Source: Dicyema japonicum (taxonomy: Eukaryota > Dicyemida > Rhombozoa > Dicyemidae). From it: DNA of 64,000 nt. Shown here in pieces: positions 22,466 through 32,974 of this stretch. The notes below the pieces were generated by a model that worked only from the letters and a program-made list of their open reading frames with translations, made no database searches and was not told the DNA's origin. How positions within the stretch are numbered: position 1 is the stretch's first letter; each line of letters starts with the position of its first letter. The stretch covers positions 406,158 through 470,157 of the forward strand of contig RDEW01000029.1 of assembly GCA_011109175.1 (NCBI GenBank), given 5' to 3'. The position numbers were made by a program, and so were the translations under genes.

Positions 22466-22800
22466 CGGGAACGAGGGAACAACATCTTGAGGTCACGAAT
22501 GAAACGCATCAGGATCACGTGATAATTAATTTGGTTTGCCGTTGTCATAGATGTTAAAAAAGAAGTGACATCGTTGATTTCAGTAACATCGTCGTCTCCC
22601 TGTGTTAAGAATCTTCTCAGTCTTTCATAAAATTGAGGGAAAAAAAACACAAGATTTCAACAAATTAACCACGTAGCACCGGATGGCAGCACTCGGCTAA
22701 AAATGATTATTTTATATTTAATAAAATTAATTTATTTTATATTTTAAATTTTTATTGTTGGACACATGTTAACTGCGACATATAAATATAAAAGTATAGT
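22466..22800. other. Repeat-like flank upstream of the prenyltransferase gene
   Basis: A minus-strand frame (22459-22650) shares the stretch GGGAGACGACGATGTTACT with 13,040-13,060, so it is probably repeat DNA. From 22,690 to 22,800 the sequence is A/T-rich and is the likely promoter region of the next gene. Confidence 0.35.
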
Positions 22801-22862
22801 CATTAAATTATTTGGTTTCCACGTACAAATGCTTTATTGTTGTCAGAAACATTACCTCAAAG

Positions 22863-23979
22863 ATGCCCCAATTACAGCAGCAAATATCTGCCATAATTAA
22901 CCACGAGTTGAGTCAATGTTCTGAAGGAATGAAAGAATCGTCGCTTTATTATTTCTTAAATGGAGGCAAAAGGATCAGATCCCGACTTACTTGTTTGGTC
23001 TCCAATATTTGCAACAGTCATTCAGAGTTGTTCCATCAGTTTATTTAGCCATTCAATTATCATAAATGAACACCAACTGAGTATTGCTGCCATTGTGGAG
23101 ATGATACATTCGGCTTCTCTCACTCATGATGATGTCATTGATATGAGTGAGGTACGCCGGAATAAAATAACACTCCCCAAAATTGTGGGGGATTATAAAG
23201 TAGACACAAGTGGTTGTTTGCAGTCGATTTTGGTAGGAAACTTTATTCTCTCACGTGCGTCAATGATTCTTGGGAGAATAAGGAGGCCCGACGTGACTGT
23301 TGTCCTTTCCAAAGTTATCAATGACCTTGTTATGGGTACTAAGACTTTAATATGTAGGGGAACTTGGCCAGATTGGGAATAAAAACAAATCGTTTGATAA
23401 TTACGATGAAATGTTGGAAGAGTATGTAGATACAATATATAAAAAGACAGCCTCTCTGTTTGCTAACAGTTTCAAAGCAGTTTGATATATTTTTGTGTTA
23501 ATTTAGGTCGCTCTTTTGTCCGGTCATCCAAAAATTGATAGAATCTCAGAAATTGCATACGAATTCGGAAAAAACTACGGACTGGCATTTCAGGCTTGTA
23601 TTTTACTTAATTTAGATAATTGACGATCTCCTTGATTTTACCTCTGCCCAAAGTGAACTTGGAAAAAAAACCAACATGGACATCCGCCAGGGATTGATCA
23701 CTGCTCCCATAATATTCGCTGCTAAACAGGTTAGACCCCCTTCTCTATGAAAAGTCAAGTGAAATGCACGCCTTACTTGCTCGTAAATTTTACAAAGTGG
23801 GAGATGTAGAACGTGCAGTAGAAATAATACAAAATGTCAATGTGCTTGATTCTGTTAGAGGATTCGCTGAGAAATTTGCCTCATTGGCTGAGGATGCTGC
23901 CATTAGACTCATTCCTGACTCACAAATGGCCAATTTACTAACGAAATATTGCAAAGATGTTATGGAAAGACGTAGTTGA
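22863..23979 (+). CDS. PDSS1: Long-chain polyprenyl diphosphate synthase subunit 1 (decaprenyl/solanesyl type)
   Basis: Seven exons (22863-23026, 23049-23199, 23224-23335, 23358-23479, 23507-23593, 23616-23729, 23755-23979) give 324 residues with no break. GGKRIR is the substrate-binding block, THDDVIDMSEVRR holds the first DDxxD motif, and IIDDLLDF the second; GDYK-SILVGNFILS and KTNMDIRQGLITAP match the chain-length-determining family. The enzyme adds isopentenyl units to make the side chain of ubiquinone, in mitochondria. Introns are 22-27 nt; the fifth (23594-23615) has GC...AG ends, since only that boundary restores Gln-Ile-Ile-Asp-Asp. The first in-frame ATG at 22863 leaves little room for a mitochondrial presequence; an upstream exon cannot be excluded. 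PDSS2, the usual partner subunit, is not in the window. Confidence 0.88.
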
Positions 23980-24019
23980 GTTGTATTATTTAATAATTTT
24001 CTATAAATTAATTTTATTC

Positions 24020-24680
24020 GAACATAAAAAATAATATTTTAAAATTTAATCCTTTACCCACAAGGAACAGCCTAGTCGTCCGTCTGATCGACTCAAAGGA
24101 TAAAATTATTCAACATCCTCACCAAATAAATTTTTCACTACAAATAGTTAAAATTTGTTGTTTTAATAATAGGAGAGAGGACGGATGCATTTATATCCAG
24201 TATCGAAAGAAAACTTCTTTCGAAGAGATGCGAGTCCCGCGTAGGAGTCTGAATTATTACAGAATGTGGGAAGTGATAAATGAAAGAACAAAAGAAAAAT
24301 GGGAGCTGCTCGTCAACGTTTCGCCAAGTTTATATAGAGACAGAAATATAAACACTGTGAATTGGACACAATATTAGTAGCAATACAGAATTTATAGACT
24401 TATTGGTCCAAACCACTCTTGAAGACTGTTAGAGTGGTTCTGGACATCCCTCGTTACTTCGATAACGTGACTAACGTGACTGTTTTTAAAGCGATAATCA
24501 GAAGTGTTTGAATTTAATTGGAATATCGCTTAAGTGCAAGTTGAATAAAGTAGGAGACACAACGAATCCTTGGGGGACTCTTTTTGGAAAGATGAAGAAA
24601 AATAGAATAGTTGCAGCAACGCATAGCAACTCCTCGCGATCCGGGAAGTGAAATGGTTAACTCCTTCACAGACGCCGTGC
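24020..24680. other. Stretch without recognised gene
   Basis: No domain seen. Lies between the prenyltransferase gene and LINE fragments and is probably degraded LINE sequence in its right half. Confidence 0.3.
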
Positions 24681-24689
24681 AAGACTGAA

Positions 24690-24880
24690 GATTCTAAAGC
24701 CCGTTGGATCCTTTTTTGACATATTCTACGGATGGGTGAAGACACACCATGCAATTCCGCTATGGAACATTTTTTAGGCCATACTGAATCTTCTACATTC
24801 AGAGGACGTCCAAGAAGTGGTATTCTCAGGAGACTTGCGACAATGCCAAAGGCGTCAATCAGAAACAAATCATAGGCCAC
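24690..24880 (+). mobile_element. LINE B-related C-terminal fragment
   Basis: The plus strand reads ARWILF-HILRMGEDTPCNSAME and FRGRPRSGILRRL, matching RWRLFGHVLRMNPDAPANKAMED and FRGRPRSTLP of the 27-28.7 kb copy. It is a short 5'-truncated or internally deleted copy. Confidence 0.55.
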
Positions 24881-24894
24881 ATCACTAGTCCATT

Positions 24895-25560
24895 GGAAGA
24901 AATGTGATCACTTGCGAATGGATGAGAAAAGGGCCGCTGATCTTCTATAGTTGCCAGCAAATCGGGCACTTTGCATACCAGTGTAAGAAAGAAGGGTTTC
25001 CGATGTGCGAGAGAACATGATATCTCCAACTGCAAGATGGATCCGGGATTAAAAACTAATTGAGATAACTGCGGATCTTCCAAACACGGGGCCAGATATG
25101 GAGGATGCCCTGTGTTATTAAAACATTAAAAGCCAAACATAAACTTGATGTTCGCAACAACATAAAGGAATCAGGACAGAATAATAAGACCAACACTGAA
25201 ATCAACAAAGAAACTCCGCTGAGAATAATCAATGAAACCGATAGAGAGAATAATAATCGCCCCCGAATTATTAACAATGAACCGGTTTGATAGGCACGAG
25301 AATTGGCCTGGAAAGCTCGAATTGATATGCCTGAAAAGATCTCAAAAGAACTAGAAGATATAATCTCAAGGCTAAAAAAACTTAGCAAAATCCTTGGTGT
25401 GGATTTAAGAAAGATGGTGGATCCCCAAGCGAGAAATAATTTTAAAAATCATGATTACTTGTACGCAAATGATCTTCAAATAAAATATATAACAAAAGAA
25501 TTTGAATACATTTATATTTTTGCAAGTTCTGGTCCCATTTGCAACAAATTGGCTATCTGA
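24895..25560 (+). pseudogene. Gag-like zinc-knuckle ORF (LINE ORF1 remnant)
   Basis: Plus-strand frames contain CQQIGHFAYQC (CCHC knuckle), C-AREHDISNC and NCGSSKHGARYGGC, the last being typical of the third knuckle of Jockey-superfamily ORF1 proteins. The first and the other two are in different frames, with stops between. A basic, Asn-rich segment (25105-25290) and a helical segment (25303-25560, KISKELEDIISRLKKL) follow. ORF1 proteins bind retrotransposon RNA. It is not clear which LINE family in the window it belonged to. Confidence 0.55.
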
Positions 25561-25578
25561 ATCTGGATTTTCATCTTT

Positions 25579-25938
25579 AATAATAATAAAGCCTTTTCAC
25601 GAGAGCCATAATATTGCATAGGCAGCTAAGAACAGTTAATTTTAACTAATCGTAGAACCAAGGAATGATCTTCACACTTTATTTAAGTAAAGAACAGTTA
25701 ATTTTAACTAATCGTACAACCAAGGAATGATCTTCATTTCTTTTTTCTTTTTCTTATGTGAGTGTCCTTTCTAGACATAACAGTTCCGCAGTGAATATCC
25801 ACTGATGACGGCGTCACTCGTCAAACCCTTTCTGCATCGTAGATGCGTGGAACCTTCCACCAGGTGAACAGCAGCGAGATTTGAACCCGTAGCCTAAGCC
25901 ACTTAAGCCCGACACCTAACCACTATGCCACCCGGCTT
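25579..25938 (-). mobile_element. tRNA-derived SINE, full length
   Basis: Reverse complement starts with GGGTGGCATAGTGGTTAGG (A box) and has GGGTTCAAATC (B box) about 50 bp later, a tRNA-like RNA polymerase III promoter. The body includes CATCAGTGGATA and GTTAAAATTAACTGTTC, and the tail is ATTATGGCTCTCGTGAAAAG followed by an ATTATT run. In this copy a body segment of about 60 bp is duplicated in tandem (25,632-25,735). It is a SINE rather than a tRNA gene because other copies with the same body lie elsewhere in the window. Confidence 0.85.
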
Positions 25939-26079
25939 ACTATATAAAAAATAAGTACTGAAAACGATCTCTGAATTGCACTAGAAAACAAAAAGCCATA
26001 TTTCGAAGAATTAATTAAAACTAAAAGGTAGGAAAAGTCTCAGGAACTTAACTAATTTTTTTGCTACCTGCGTTACCTA

Positions 26080-26330
26080 TCGCATGAGATTACATGGATG
26101 ACATAAAGGAAAGGAGAAAGAGAGCTTTTCAGTCGCTCCTATGTGAACGGAAGCTACACGTTAGCCGTGACACCTACCTGTCCATTTTCAAGGGAGTTGT
26201 TCTTCCTAGCCTACTTTATGGGTGCGAGGGGTGGTTTTTTTTCCGAAAAGGGAGAAAATCTTATCCCTCCTAGAGAAGACTAGGAAAGCTCTCCTTAAAC
26301 AAGAAACTGAAAGACTGTCTAAGCGTTTTT
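26080..26330 (+). mobile_element. LINE family C RT C-terminal fragment
   Basis: The plus strand reads DDIKERRKRAFQSLL and VVLPSLLYGCEGW, parallel to DIERRRKKALQAL and VILP-LIYGSEG in the 30.0-30.4 kb copy. This is the thumb region following the RT palm. Frame is broken by a poly-T run near 26,230. Confidence 0.55.
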
Positions 26331-26419
26331 CAGTCTTTTTCAACTTTTTTCTCCTAAGAATCATAATGATATAGTGTGGAGTTTTTTTATTTAAAAATAA
26401 TAAATTTTTTAATGACTAG

Positions 26420-26524
26420 AAATAAAAAAATAGTAATAAATTTAGTTCCAAATCGAGGTTTTCATTCAAAAGGAATAAAAATAGTAATAAATTCAGTTCC
26501 AAATCGAGGTTTTTTTAGAAAGGG
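26420..26524 (+). repeat. Short direct repeat of about 62 bp (2-3 units)
   Basis: ATAGTAATAAATT(T/C)AGTTCC followed by AAATCGAGGTTTTCATTC and AAAAGGAATAAAA occurs at about 26,431 and 26,491, and again after the SINE at 26,733. The SINE inserted inside one unit. Confidence 0.7.
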
Positions 26525-26732
26525 TTGGACGAGTGACGCCGTCATCAGTGGATACTCACTGCGGAACTGGATTGTCTAGAAAGGACACTCATACAAGAAA
26601 AAGAAAAAAGAAGTGAAGATCATTCCTTGGTTCTACGATTAGTTAAAATTAACTGTTCTTTACTTAAATAAAGTGTGTGTCCTGCCTATGCGGAGCTATA
26701 AATACTATGGCTCTCGTGAAAAGGCTTTAAAA
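26525..26732 (+). mobile_element. SINE, 5' truncated, with 13-bp target duplication
   Basis: Body and tail agree with the full-length SINE (GACGCCGTCATCAGTGGATA, then GTTAAAATTAACTGTTC, then CTATGGCTCTCGTGAAAAGG). The tRNA-like head is missing. AAATCGAGGTTTT stands on both sides (26,511-26,523 and 26,733-26,745), the expected result of target-primed reverse transcription. Confidence 0.85.
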
Positions 26733-26799
26733 AAATCGAGGTTTTCATTCAAAAGGAATAAAAAATAGTAATAAATTCAGTTCCAAACAGAGATCCTAC

Positions 26800-26960
26800 A
26801 AAGTGTTCCAAAAACTGAGATGATCCAGCCCCGAGGTCCGTTCTAAAACGAAGTCTGACTGTAGTAATAAAAATGATAAACCTGTTAGTTTGAAATGTTT
26901 ATTAGACAAAAGACTCAATAAAAAGCTGTTGTTAGAAAATTCGTGAGTTGATATAAAATT
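26800..26960 (+). repeat. Repeat X fragment (left flank of LINE B)
   Basis: TAATAAAAATGATA(A/G)ACCTGTTAG ... GAAATGTTT ... TTAGAAAATTCGTGAGTT is shared with the spacer X of the 50-64 kb array (51.87-51.96, 59.06-59.15 and 63.93-64.0 kb). It resumes at 28,713 after the LINE B insertion. Its nature is unknown. Confidence 0.7.
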
Positions 26961-28712
26961 AAAAGATGTGGAATGTCTAAAAGACAATTCAAGGATGTAT
27001 GCGGCTTTGCGGCTGCTGCGGACAAAGAAAGGACAAAACATCCTTCACATCAAAGACAAAGATGGAAAATTCGTGGGTAACCCGAAAGAAAAAGCAGAAT
27101 TGATTGCACAACACTTCGAAACACTGTTGAATAAAGAAAATAATGACTTTCCCCCTTTCCAAGGAAAAGCAAAGGCGCTAAAAATCCCAATCACAGTGGA
27201 AGAGGTGGAATTAGCGATAAATAAACTGAAGAACAACAAGAGTGCTGGGCCGGACAACATAAGCCCTGAGCTCCTAAAATATGGGCCAAAAAAACTTAGC
27301 GACACAATTGCAAAAACCTTAAATGCCGTCTTTGAAACTAATACCGATCTAGGACTTGGAAATGGATTATTAATACCCATACAAAAACCGAACAAATCAA
27401 AAGGACCAGTAGAAAATCTCCGCCCGATAATACTTCTGAATTCGATACGCAAGGTGCTGGCAAACATTGCACTAAGCCGGATAAAGGGTATGGCGAATCT
27501 ATACCTACCAGCAAGTCAAAGTGGGTTCCGAGAAGGGAGGTCTACGGCAGACATTGTATGGAGCCACAGATGGCGCTGCGCAACGCACCAAAGATTCAAG
27601 AGCGCAACAACCGTGTTGGGAATAGATCTCTCCAGAGCTTTCGACTCAATAAACAGACAGAAACTGATGAATGTGCTTGAGCAAATATTGGATGAATCGT
27701 CGGTTAGGATAATCAGACTACTACTTGCGAACACAAGACTATCTGTGAGGACAGAAGGAGCAACTTCCCGCAGTTTCAAAACAACGATTGGGACACCCCA
27801 GGGTGATTCCCTCCCTATTTACTATTCACCATATACCTGAATCTGCACTCCGCGACCTCCGTAAATGCTATATAGGAGACATAGAAGAGATATCTTATGC
27901 GGATGATGTGGATTTTGTATCACGGGATGTGACCGCACTCCAACACCTGCTAGAAAATGCACCTGCGGAGCTTGAGAAATGGTTTCTCAGCGTAAATGTT
28001 AACAAAACTGAAATTACGGAAATCAAAAGAGAAGACGATATTACTCAAGAAAGATGGAGACGTACTAATAAGCTCGGCTCTCTACTAGGAGACGCTGAAG
28101 ATGTACTGAGAAGGAAAACACTGGCAAATGCGGCAATGGCTAAACTGAAGAAAGGATGGCTAAGGGCCAAAGGACTTGGAATTGACATCAGATGCAGGCT
28201 TTACAACGCGTTTGCGAAACCGATCCTACTGTATAACGCTGGGACATGGGGAAGTTCCCTCAACGAACTATTGAAACTGGATTCGTTCCATAGAAGGCAA
28301 CTAAGAAGCTTACTCGGAATGGAGTGGCCACGTAGAATATCAACCACTGGTATCTACAACAAGTGTATGTGTTCCTACATCAGCAAGGATGTGATAGATG
28401 CCCGGTGGAGGCTATTTGGGCATGTACTAAGAATGAACCCGGACGCACCCGCTAACAAAGCGATGGAAGATTACTTTGACAGATGCGAAAAACCCTTCCG
28501 CGGACGACCTAGATCGACACTTCCGACAGCCCTAAACAAAGACTTAAATCGTGTGAGAAAAAATTTAAAGACGGGAGACGACCTGGACGAATTGAGATCA
28601 CTCGCATTCGACAGAGGAAGATGGAAAAGACTAACTATAAATATTGTTTCTTTGAGTGTTGCACATGCGGGGCTATAATCATTATGGCTTTCGTGAAAGT
28701 GCTTTAATAATA
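26961..28712 (+). mobile_element. LINE B, 5' truncated, with 10-bp target duplication
   Basis: The insertion is bounded by ATATAAAATT at 26,951-26,960 and 28,713-28,722, and the uninterrupted site is seen in spacer X near 51,955-51,985. It carries an RT remnant and a 3' tail GGCTATAATCATTATGGCTT then TCGTGAAAGTGCTTTAATAA. The tail is almost the same as that of the SINE. It lacks an endonuclease domain, as expected for 5' truncation. Confidence 0.88.
26968..28678 (+). pseudogene. LINE B reverse transcriptase (one frameshift)
   Basis: Frame 1 (26968-27840) carries ITVEEVELAINKLKNNKSAG, GPDNISPELLK, LLIPIQKPNKSKGPVENLRP, SGFREGRSTADIVW, LGIDLSRAFDSINRQK (first catalytic Asp) and GTPQGDSL. Frame 2 (27788-28678) continues with ISYADDVDFVS (YADD), KPILLYNAGTWG, RWRLFGHVLRM and a G-R-P-R block. 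At 27,805-27,830 the two frames overlap where a Ser-Pro-Leu-Leu-Phe segment is expected, so a small deletion caused the shift. Otherwise no stop in 1.7 kb, so the insertion is fairly young. The clade is not certain (RTE- or Proto2-like features). Confidence 0.8.
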
Positions 28713-28722
28713 ATATAAAATT

Positions 28723-28985
28723 CACCACCATATTTTCTAATATCAGTCTTAACCTTTTCAATGACTTGATTTGAATGCGGAAAAACAGTTGATGACACAT
28801 TAATATTTTATTCAAAACCTCTAAAAATTAATAAATAAAAAAAACGATAAAAATTTTGACTTTATTGACTTTATAACTTTTGATTTATATAATATTTTTG
28901 TTTAAAAATCACATTTTTATAAGTTTTAAACAAATTTAAAGAACAAATTAATTTTTGACTTAATTGACATAAATTGCCCTATTCA
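28723..28985 (+). repeat. Repeat X fragment (right flank) and AT-rich DNA
   Basis: TATTTTCTAAT-TCAGTCTTAACC through GTTGATGACACATTA matches 51,980-52,045 in the array spacer. From 28,820 on the sequence is A/T-rich without recognised content. Confidence 0.6.
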
Positions 28986-29039
28986 TAAACCATATTCAAA
29001 AGACCTGGATGTTCATTCATGCCATGGTCGAAGGAATAA

Positions 29040-29800
29040 TTGTCCAAACATGACTTTCTTCGATCCTTCAATGGTGAACTCAGTAGTCAGGAAAATGAAT
29101 AACTCGTCGTCCCGCGGTTTAGATGACATCTCCATTCTAGAACTGAATAACCTGGATCCTTCCGCGACGGCCGCAATAACACAAAATTTCAACCTCTCAA
29201 TAAACGAGAACAAAATTTCGTCAATATGGAATAAATCTCTGATACACCCTATCCTGAAGAAAAACTAACTACCAAACTACCCGTCTTCTTTCCGCCTGGT
29301 ATCCATCATCTGCGCCTTATCACGAGTGTTAAAAAACTGGTCCTCCTCAAGATCTGTCCTCTCATAACTCTACCATCTTATCTACACAAATACGCGATGG
29401 AAACTCATCAACAACTCATCTAACAAAACTTGTTCAGTTCATTTCGGACGGCCTGAATACCCCAATTCCACACGAGAGAACCGTGCTGGTCTCAGTGGAT
29501 GTAGAGAAGGCTTTTGACTCAATATCCCGGAAGATCCTTACAGCCAAAATTTTTACGACGTCGATCCACCCTAAATTCAAGTCATGGTTGGCTAACTTCA
29601 TCAACGGCCGAGTGGTTGCAGACAACCAGAAATCAAACGCGATACCTTCCAAATAGAATGAATCCCCGTTTCCCATTAAGAAAACCCTTTCAAGCCTTTC
29701 CTCACATTCACTCATCAAGTGGACTAGTAACCGCCAGGATCCAAAAGAAAATTGGAATTCTCAAGGCTTTCACTCACTTTCCAATATCTTAGACATGATG
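29040..29800 (+). mobile_element. LINE A RT fragment
   Basis: ORF 29050-29268 has VVRKMNNSSSRGLDDISILE, NFNLSINENKISSIWNKSLI and HPILKKN. In shifted frames KLVQFISDGLNTPIPHERTV and LVSVDVEKAFDSISRKI follow, the first RT catalytic block. The copy ends before YADD. It differs enough from the array copies to be an older member. Confidence 0.65.
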
Positions 29801-29959
29801 TGTCTTGTAACCAGCAAATTATTTAAAGTCAATAATTTAGCCGATTCAAGTCAAATCGATACTTTAATAATCCAAATCAAGTGCATTCATTGACTGAATT
29901 AATTAAAACGTGATTTTACACTTATATATATAGGAATATTTCATTTCATTTCGATAAAT

Positions 29960-30560
29960 GCATAGATCTCAGAGCGGCGACTAGGTGTTTTTATCGACGA
30001 AGTCCAAGGTTGGTGCGATCGGAGAGGCATGAAACTCTCGACGGAAAAATCCAGTTATTTGAGGATAAGCAGGCCGGGTAGACATCAGGAGGAGCCCTGC
30101 ACTCTCTGTATACCAAGAGTTTCGTCATTGAAATACCTGGGGATTTCAGTCGATGGAAGAGGATCATACATGAAAGACATCGAAAGGCGAAGGAAAAAGG
30201 CTTTGCAGGCACTGTACTGCACTAAAAGACCGAAGCTAGACGTTGATTCCATGCTCTTCATCTTCCGGAATGTGATTCTTCCAGACTGATCTACGGAAGC
30301 GAGGGATGATTCACCCCCTCGAGAGAAAGGATTCTTGCCCGACTGGAGAAAACACGGCGGGCGGCGATAAAACTAGCCCTCGGTAAGAAATTACATGAAG
30401 CCCTGACGGAGGAAGAGAACAAACTTGTCAGGGCCGATCAAGGAGGACATCCGAATCAGGACGTCAAAGTAAATAGACATAAAAAGGATTGTCAGAAAAA
30501 GGGTACCAGGATGAAGAGTCTAGGCCTAACAGGCAGATCTTCCCAATGAATATTCTTATA
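29960..30560 (+). mobile_element. LINE family C RT C-terminal fragment
   Basis: ORF 30029-30289 contains MKLSTEKSSYLRISRPGR, SLKYLGISVDGRGSYMKDIE and RNVILPD, then in another frame LIYGSEG and LEKTRRAAIKLALGKKLHE. This is the region after the RT active site in APE-type LINEs. It is unlike family A at the same place, so I call it C; 26.08 kb is a relative. The boundary with the LINE A fragment lies near 29,930. Confidence 0.6.
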
Positions 30561-30639
30561 TATTATGTAACACGCCGCCTTCTAAATAAAATATTTTATG
30601 AAATAAAATCAATAATTTAATTAATTAACACTGCCAACC

Positions 30640-31610
30640 ATCTAAAGTGGACCCCGCCGACATTATCGACGTTGCGTTGCCTCTCAAGATTGTAACAGAG
30701 ATCAACTGAGAAGTCACCGGGTCTCACGTGCGTCGTGGCTTTTAGTGCAGCTAGGCGTCCAAGTTTCTTTAGGAAGCGAAGAGGGTATCCCGCAGACTCC
30801 AGGGCTCGCTTGACAATTCCGTTGATCGCCTTGTGTCTTAGGAATCGTCCTGCACTTCTTCAACAGGAGAGGGCATGGCGTCTATAACAATCGACGGTGG
30901 CGCCACACCAGCATTTGTGAGTACGTCAAATCTCCAGTCCAAGTCTGGTGGAGATGCAGACAATATAGTCGTCAAGAGTGCATTGATCCAACCGCCACTC
31001 CACTCGCATCTTCCAGTGACTGTTGGTTTGATTGGTTCAGAAGCCTCTCATATTTATCTTCGCAGATGGTCTTGTAACGGTCTTTCTGCTCAGGCATCAT
31101 CCCTTTCAAATGCTCCATATCTATGATTTCAACTGATTCTGTTTAGAGTTGGAGAATCATCCTAATCAGCAGTCGGCTGGAGCCCAAAAAAGACAGATAC
31201 GCTGGCAAGCCAGATCTTTCGGTGAAGGGATTCCCAGTCGAATTGTTTCTGGTAGTGTCCCTGATAGCATCCTGTTCATTAGTTTGGTTGCCCGTGCTAT
31301 GAGCAATGAGGTCTTTGAGGTTCCCCGGACGGAGCCCATCTAGTCCTCCACTGCTGCTCGGGACGAAAAATAGAATCCCATCTTTAACGTTTTCTTCAGA
31401 TACAAGTAGGTTGGGTAATTATCCTGGGCAAGGCGGAATCTCATGGTCGTTGGGGGAACTTGGATGTCGCTCAACAAGTGATGCGTAGGACCGTTCAGAC
31501 GGCACAATTATACTGTGTTGATCTGCAAGGATCCTCACGGCAGCACGGATTCCTTTTAGGAGTCTGCCAATAGGTTCCTTGAGGAGAATGTGTGGACATT
31601 CTCCTTTACT
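30640..31610 (-). mobile_element. RT-type retroelement family D (invertebrate 'GLRPGNLKDL' type), fragment
   Basis: On the minus strand PSSSGGLDGLRPGNLKDLI is followed by scattered blocks and ends with a CGATVD...HALSC...RSAGRFLRHKAINGIVKRAL pattern (about 30,920-30,780). I recall this two-block arrangement from RT proteins common in invertebrate genomes. The central catalytic part is deleted. Frames are broken. Confidence 0.5.
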
Positions 31611-31639
31611 AATGACGTAAGTGATTTCTCTTCTTTCCC

Positions 31640-32920
31640 CTTCCTATGGGGTATGCATGGTGTGAATAGAGCGAGACAAAATAATCGTACCTAATCCTCA
31701 GAGTCGTCCGAAGAGACTGCACTTTCAATACACTCACATATGCAGTCCGCGACGGATATACGAGCAGCTTTGGGGATCCTGATCAAGAGTCTTCGTGTGT
31801 GTGTCAGGTTTGAGATCAATTCAAGTATTTCCTGATTGTCTAGTGGAACATGTTCAGAAGGGTATCGTAAGGCCGTATGTCGTTATCTGGTAGGAGACAT
31901 GACCGACAGTGCCAATTGGAAATGACAGCCAGGGCTCTTTTAGTCATTCCGACATAGGTCATGTGGAAGCCACATGAACAGGCCGTGCAAGGCTATCCAG
32001 TGAATCTTGTAAATGGGTACCCGCTGTGTGGATACACTGGTCTCTTGTTTCCAGGATTAAGTCGTCAGCATAAGCAAGGAATAGGGTATCGTTGCAGTGT
32101 GGGAAGACAAGTCGCTCATAAGTAGGTTGAAGAGAATAGGTGAGAGAGGGATCCTTGCGGGAAATTTAGTGACTGAAAAGATGGAATGGGAAATTCCTCT
32201 TTGTCCGTTGAGGAAGTTTACGAGCCAAATTTTCATGTTGTTCAGAATGTTAGAGCCATAGATCTTCCTAGTGAGCAGTTTTCTTGGAATCGAGTCAAAA
32301 GCCTTCTGAATATCAATGGAACACATAGTGGTCTTTTGATGCCGAGGTTTGCGTTGAAGGTCTTTGTCAAGCAAGTAAGGTGGGTAGTTATAGAACGAGC
32401 CTTCTTAAAGACATGTTGGAATGATACGTCTGGGAGGTAAGGTTTAATCTGATCGAGAATGAGTTTTTCCAGGATTTTGGAGGTGACACACAGGAGGGAT
32501 ATTGATCTGTACGAAGCTGGTGAGTCATCAGGCCGTCAAAGTTTTAAGATGGGCCGAATATGGGATAATTTCCATAGAGTAGGAATCGAGTTTCTACTGA
32601 TGGAGAGGCTGTAAATTCTGGTCAAAGCCAGGATGGTGTAGGGGCCTATCTTCTTAAGTACAATAGAGGGAATTCCATCTGGGCCACTTGCGTAAGACGA
32701 TTTCTGGTTTTGAATAGCCGCACGACGTCCGTCGTAAGGCTGTTCGAGGTTGCCTCGCGTTTTTGTTTTATTGAAGATGTAGGAGAACCTTCAATTTTCT
32801 GGTGTGGGATTAAGATCACGGAGGAGTAAACTTTTATAATCTTGTTTAAAAAGTTCTTGTTCTCTAGGTCTTCGCAAGAAGGCGGTCTTAAAGAGTTATC
32901 CGAGGAATCATAGTTTGGTA
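31640..32920 (-). mobile_element. LINE A-related RT fragment
   Basis: ORF 32057-32374 (minus) includes TTMCSIDIQKAFDSIPRKLL, MKIWLVNFLNGQRG and ARIPLSPILFNLL; the YADD block is lost to a frameshift (LLMLTT follows PYSL). Upstream (32.4-32.9 kb), other frames carry SYRSISLLCVTSKILEKLIL. The C-terminal part extends to about 31,650. It is more distant from the array copies than those are from each other. Confidence 0.65.
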
Positions 32921-32974
32921 GAGGAGACTAACTTACATTAGTAAATTCAAAACACAAACACTGATAAAATAATC

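Noticed and set aside
24530-24880. 116-residue minus-strand ORF
   Set aside because: Antisense of a LINE B-like C-terminus (FRGRPRS block on the plus strand).
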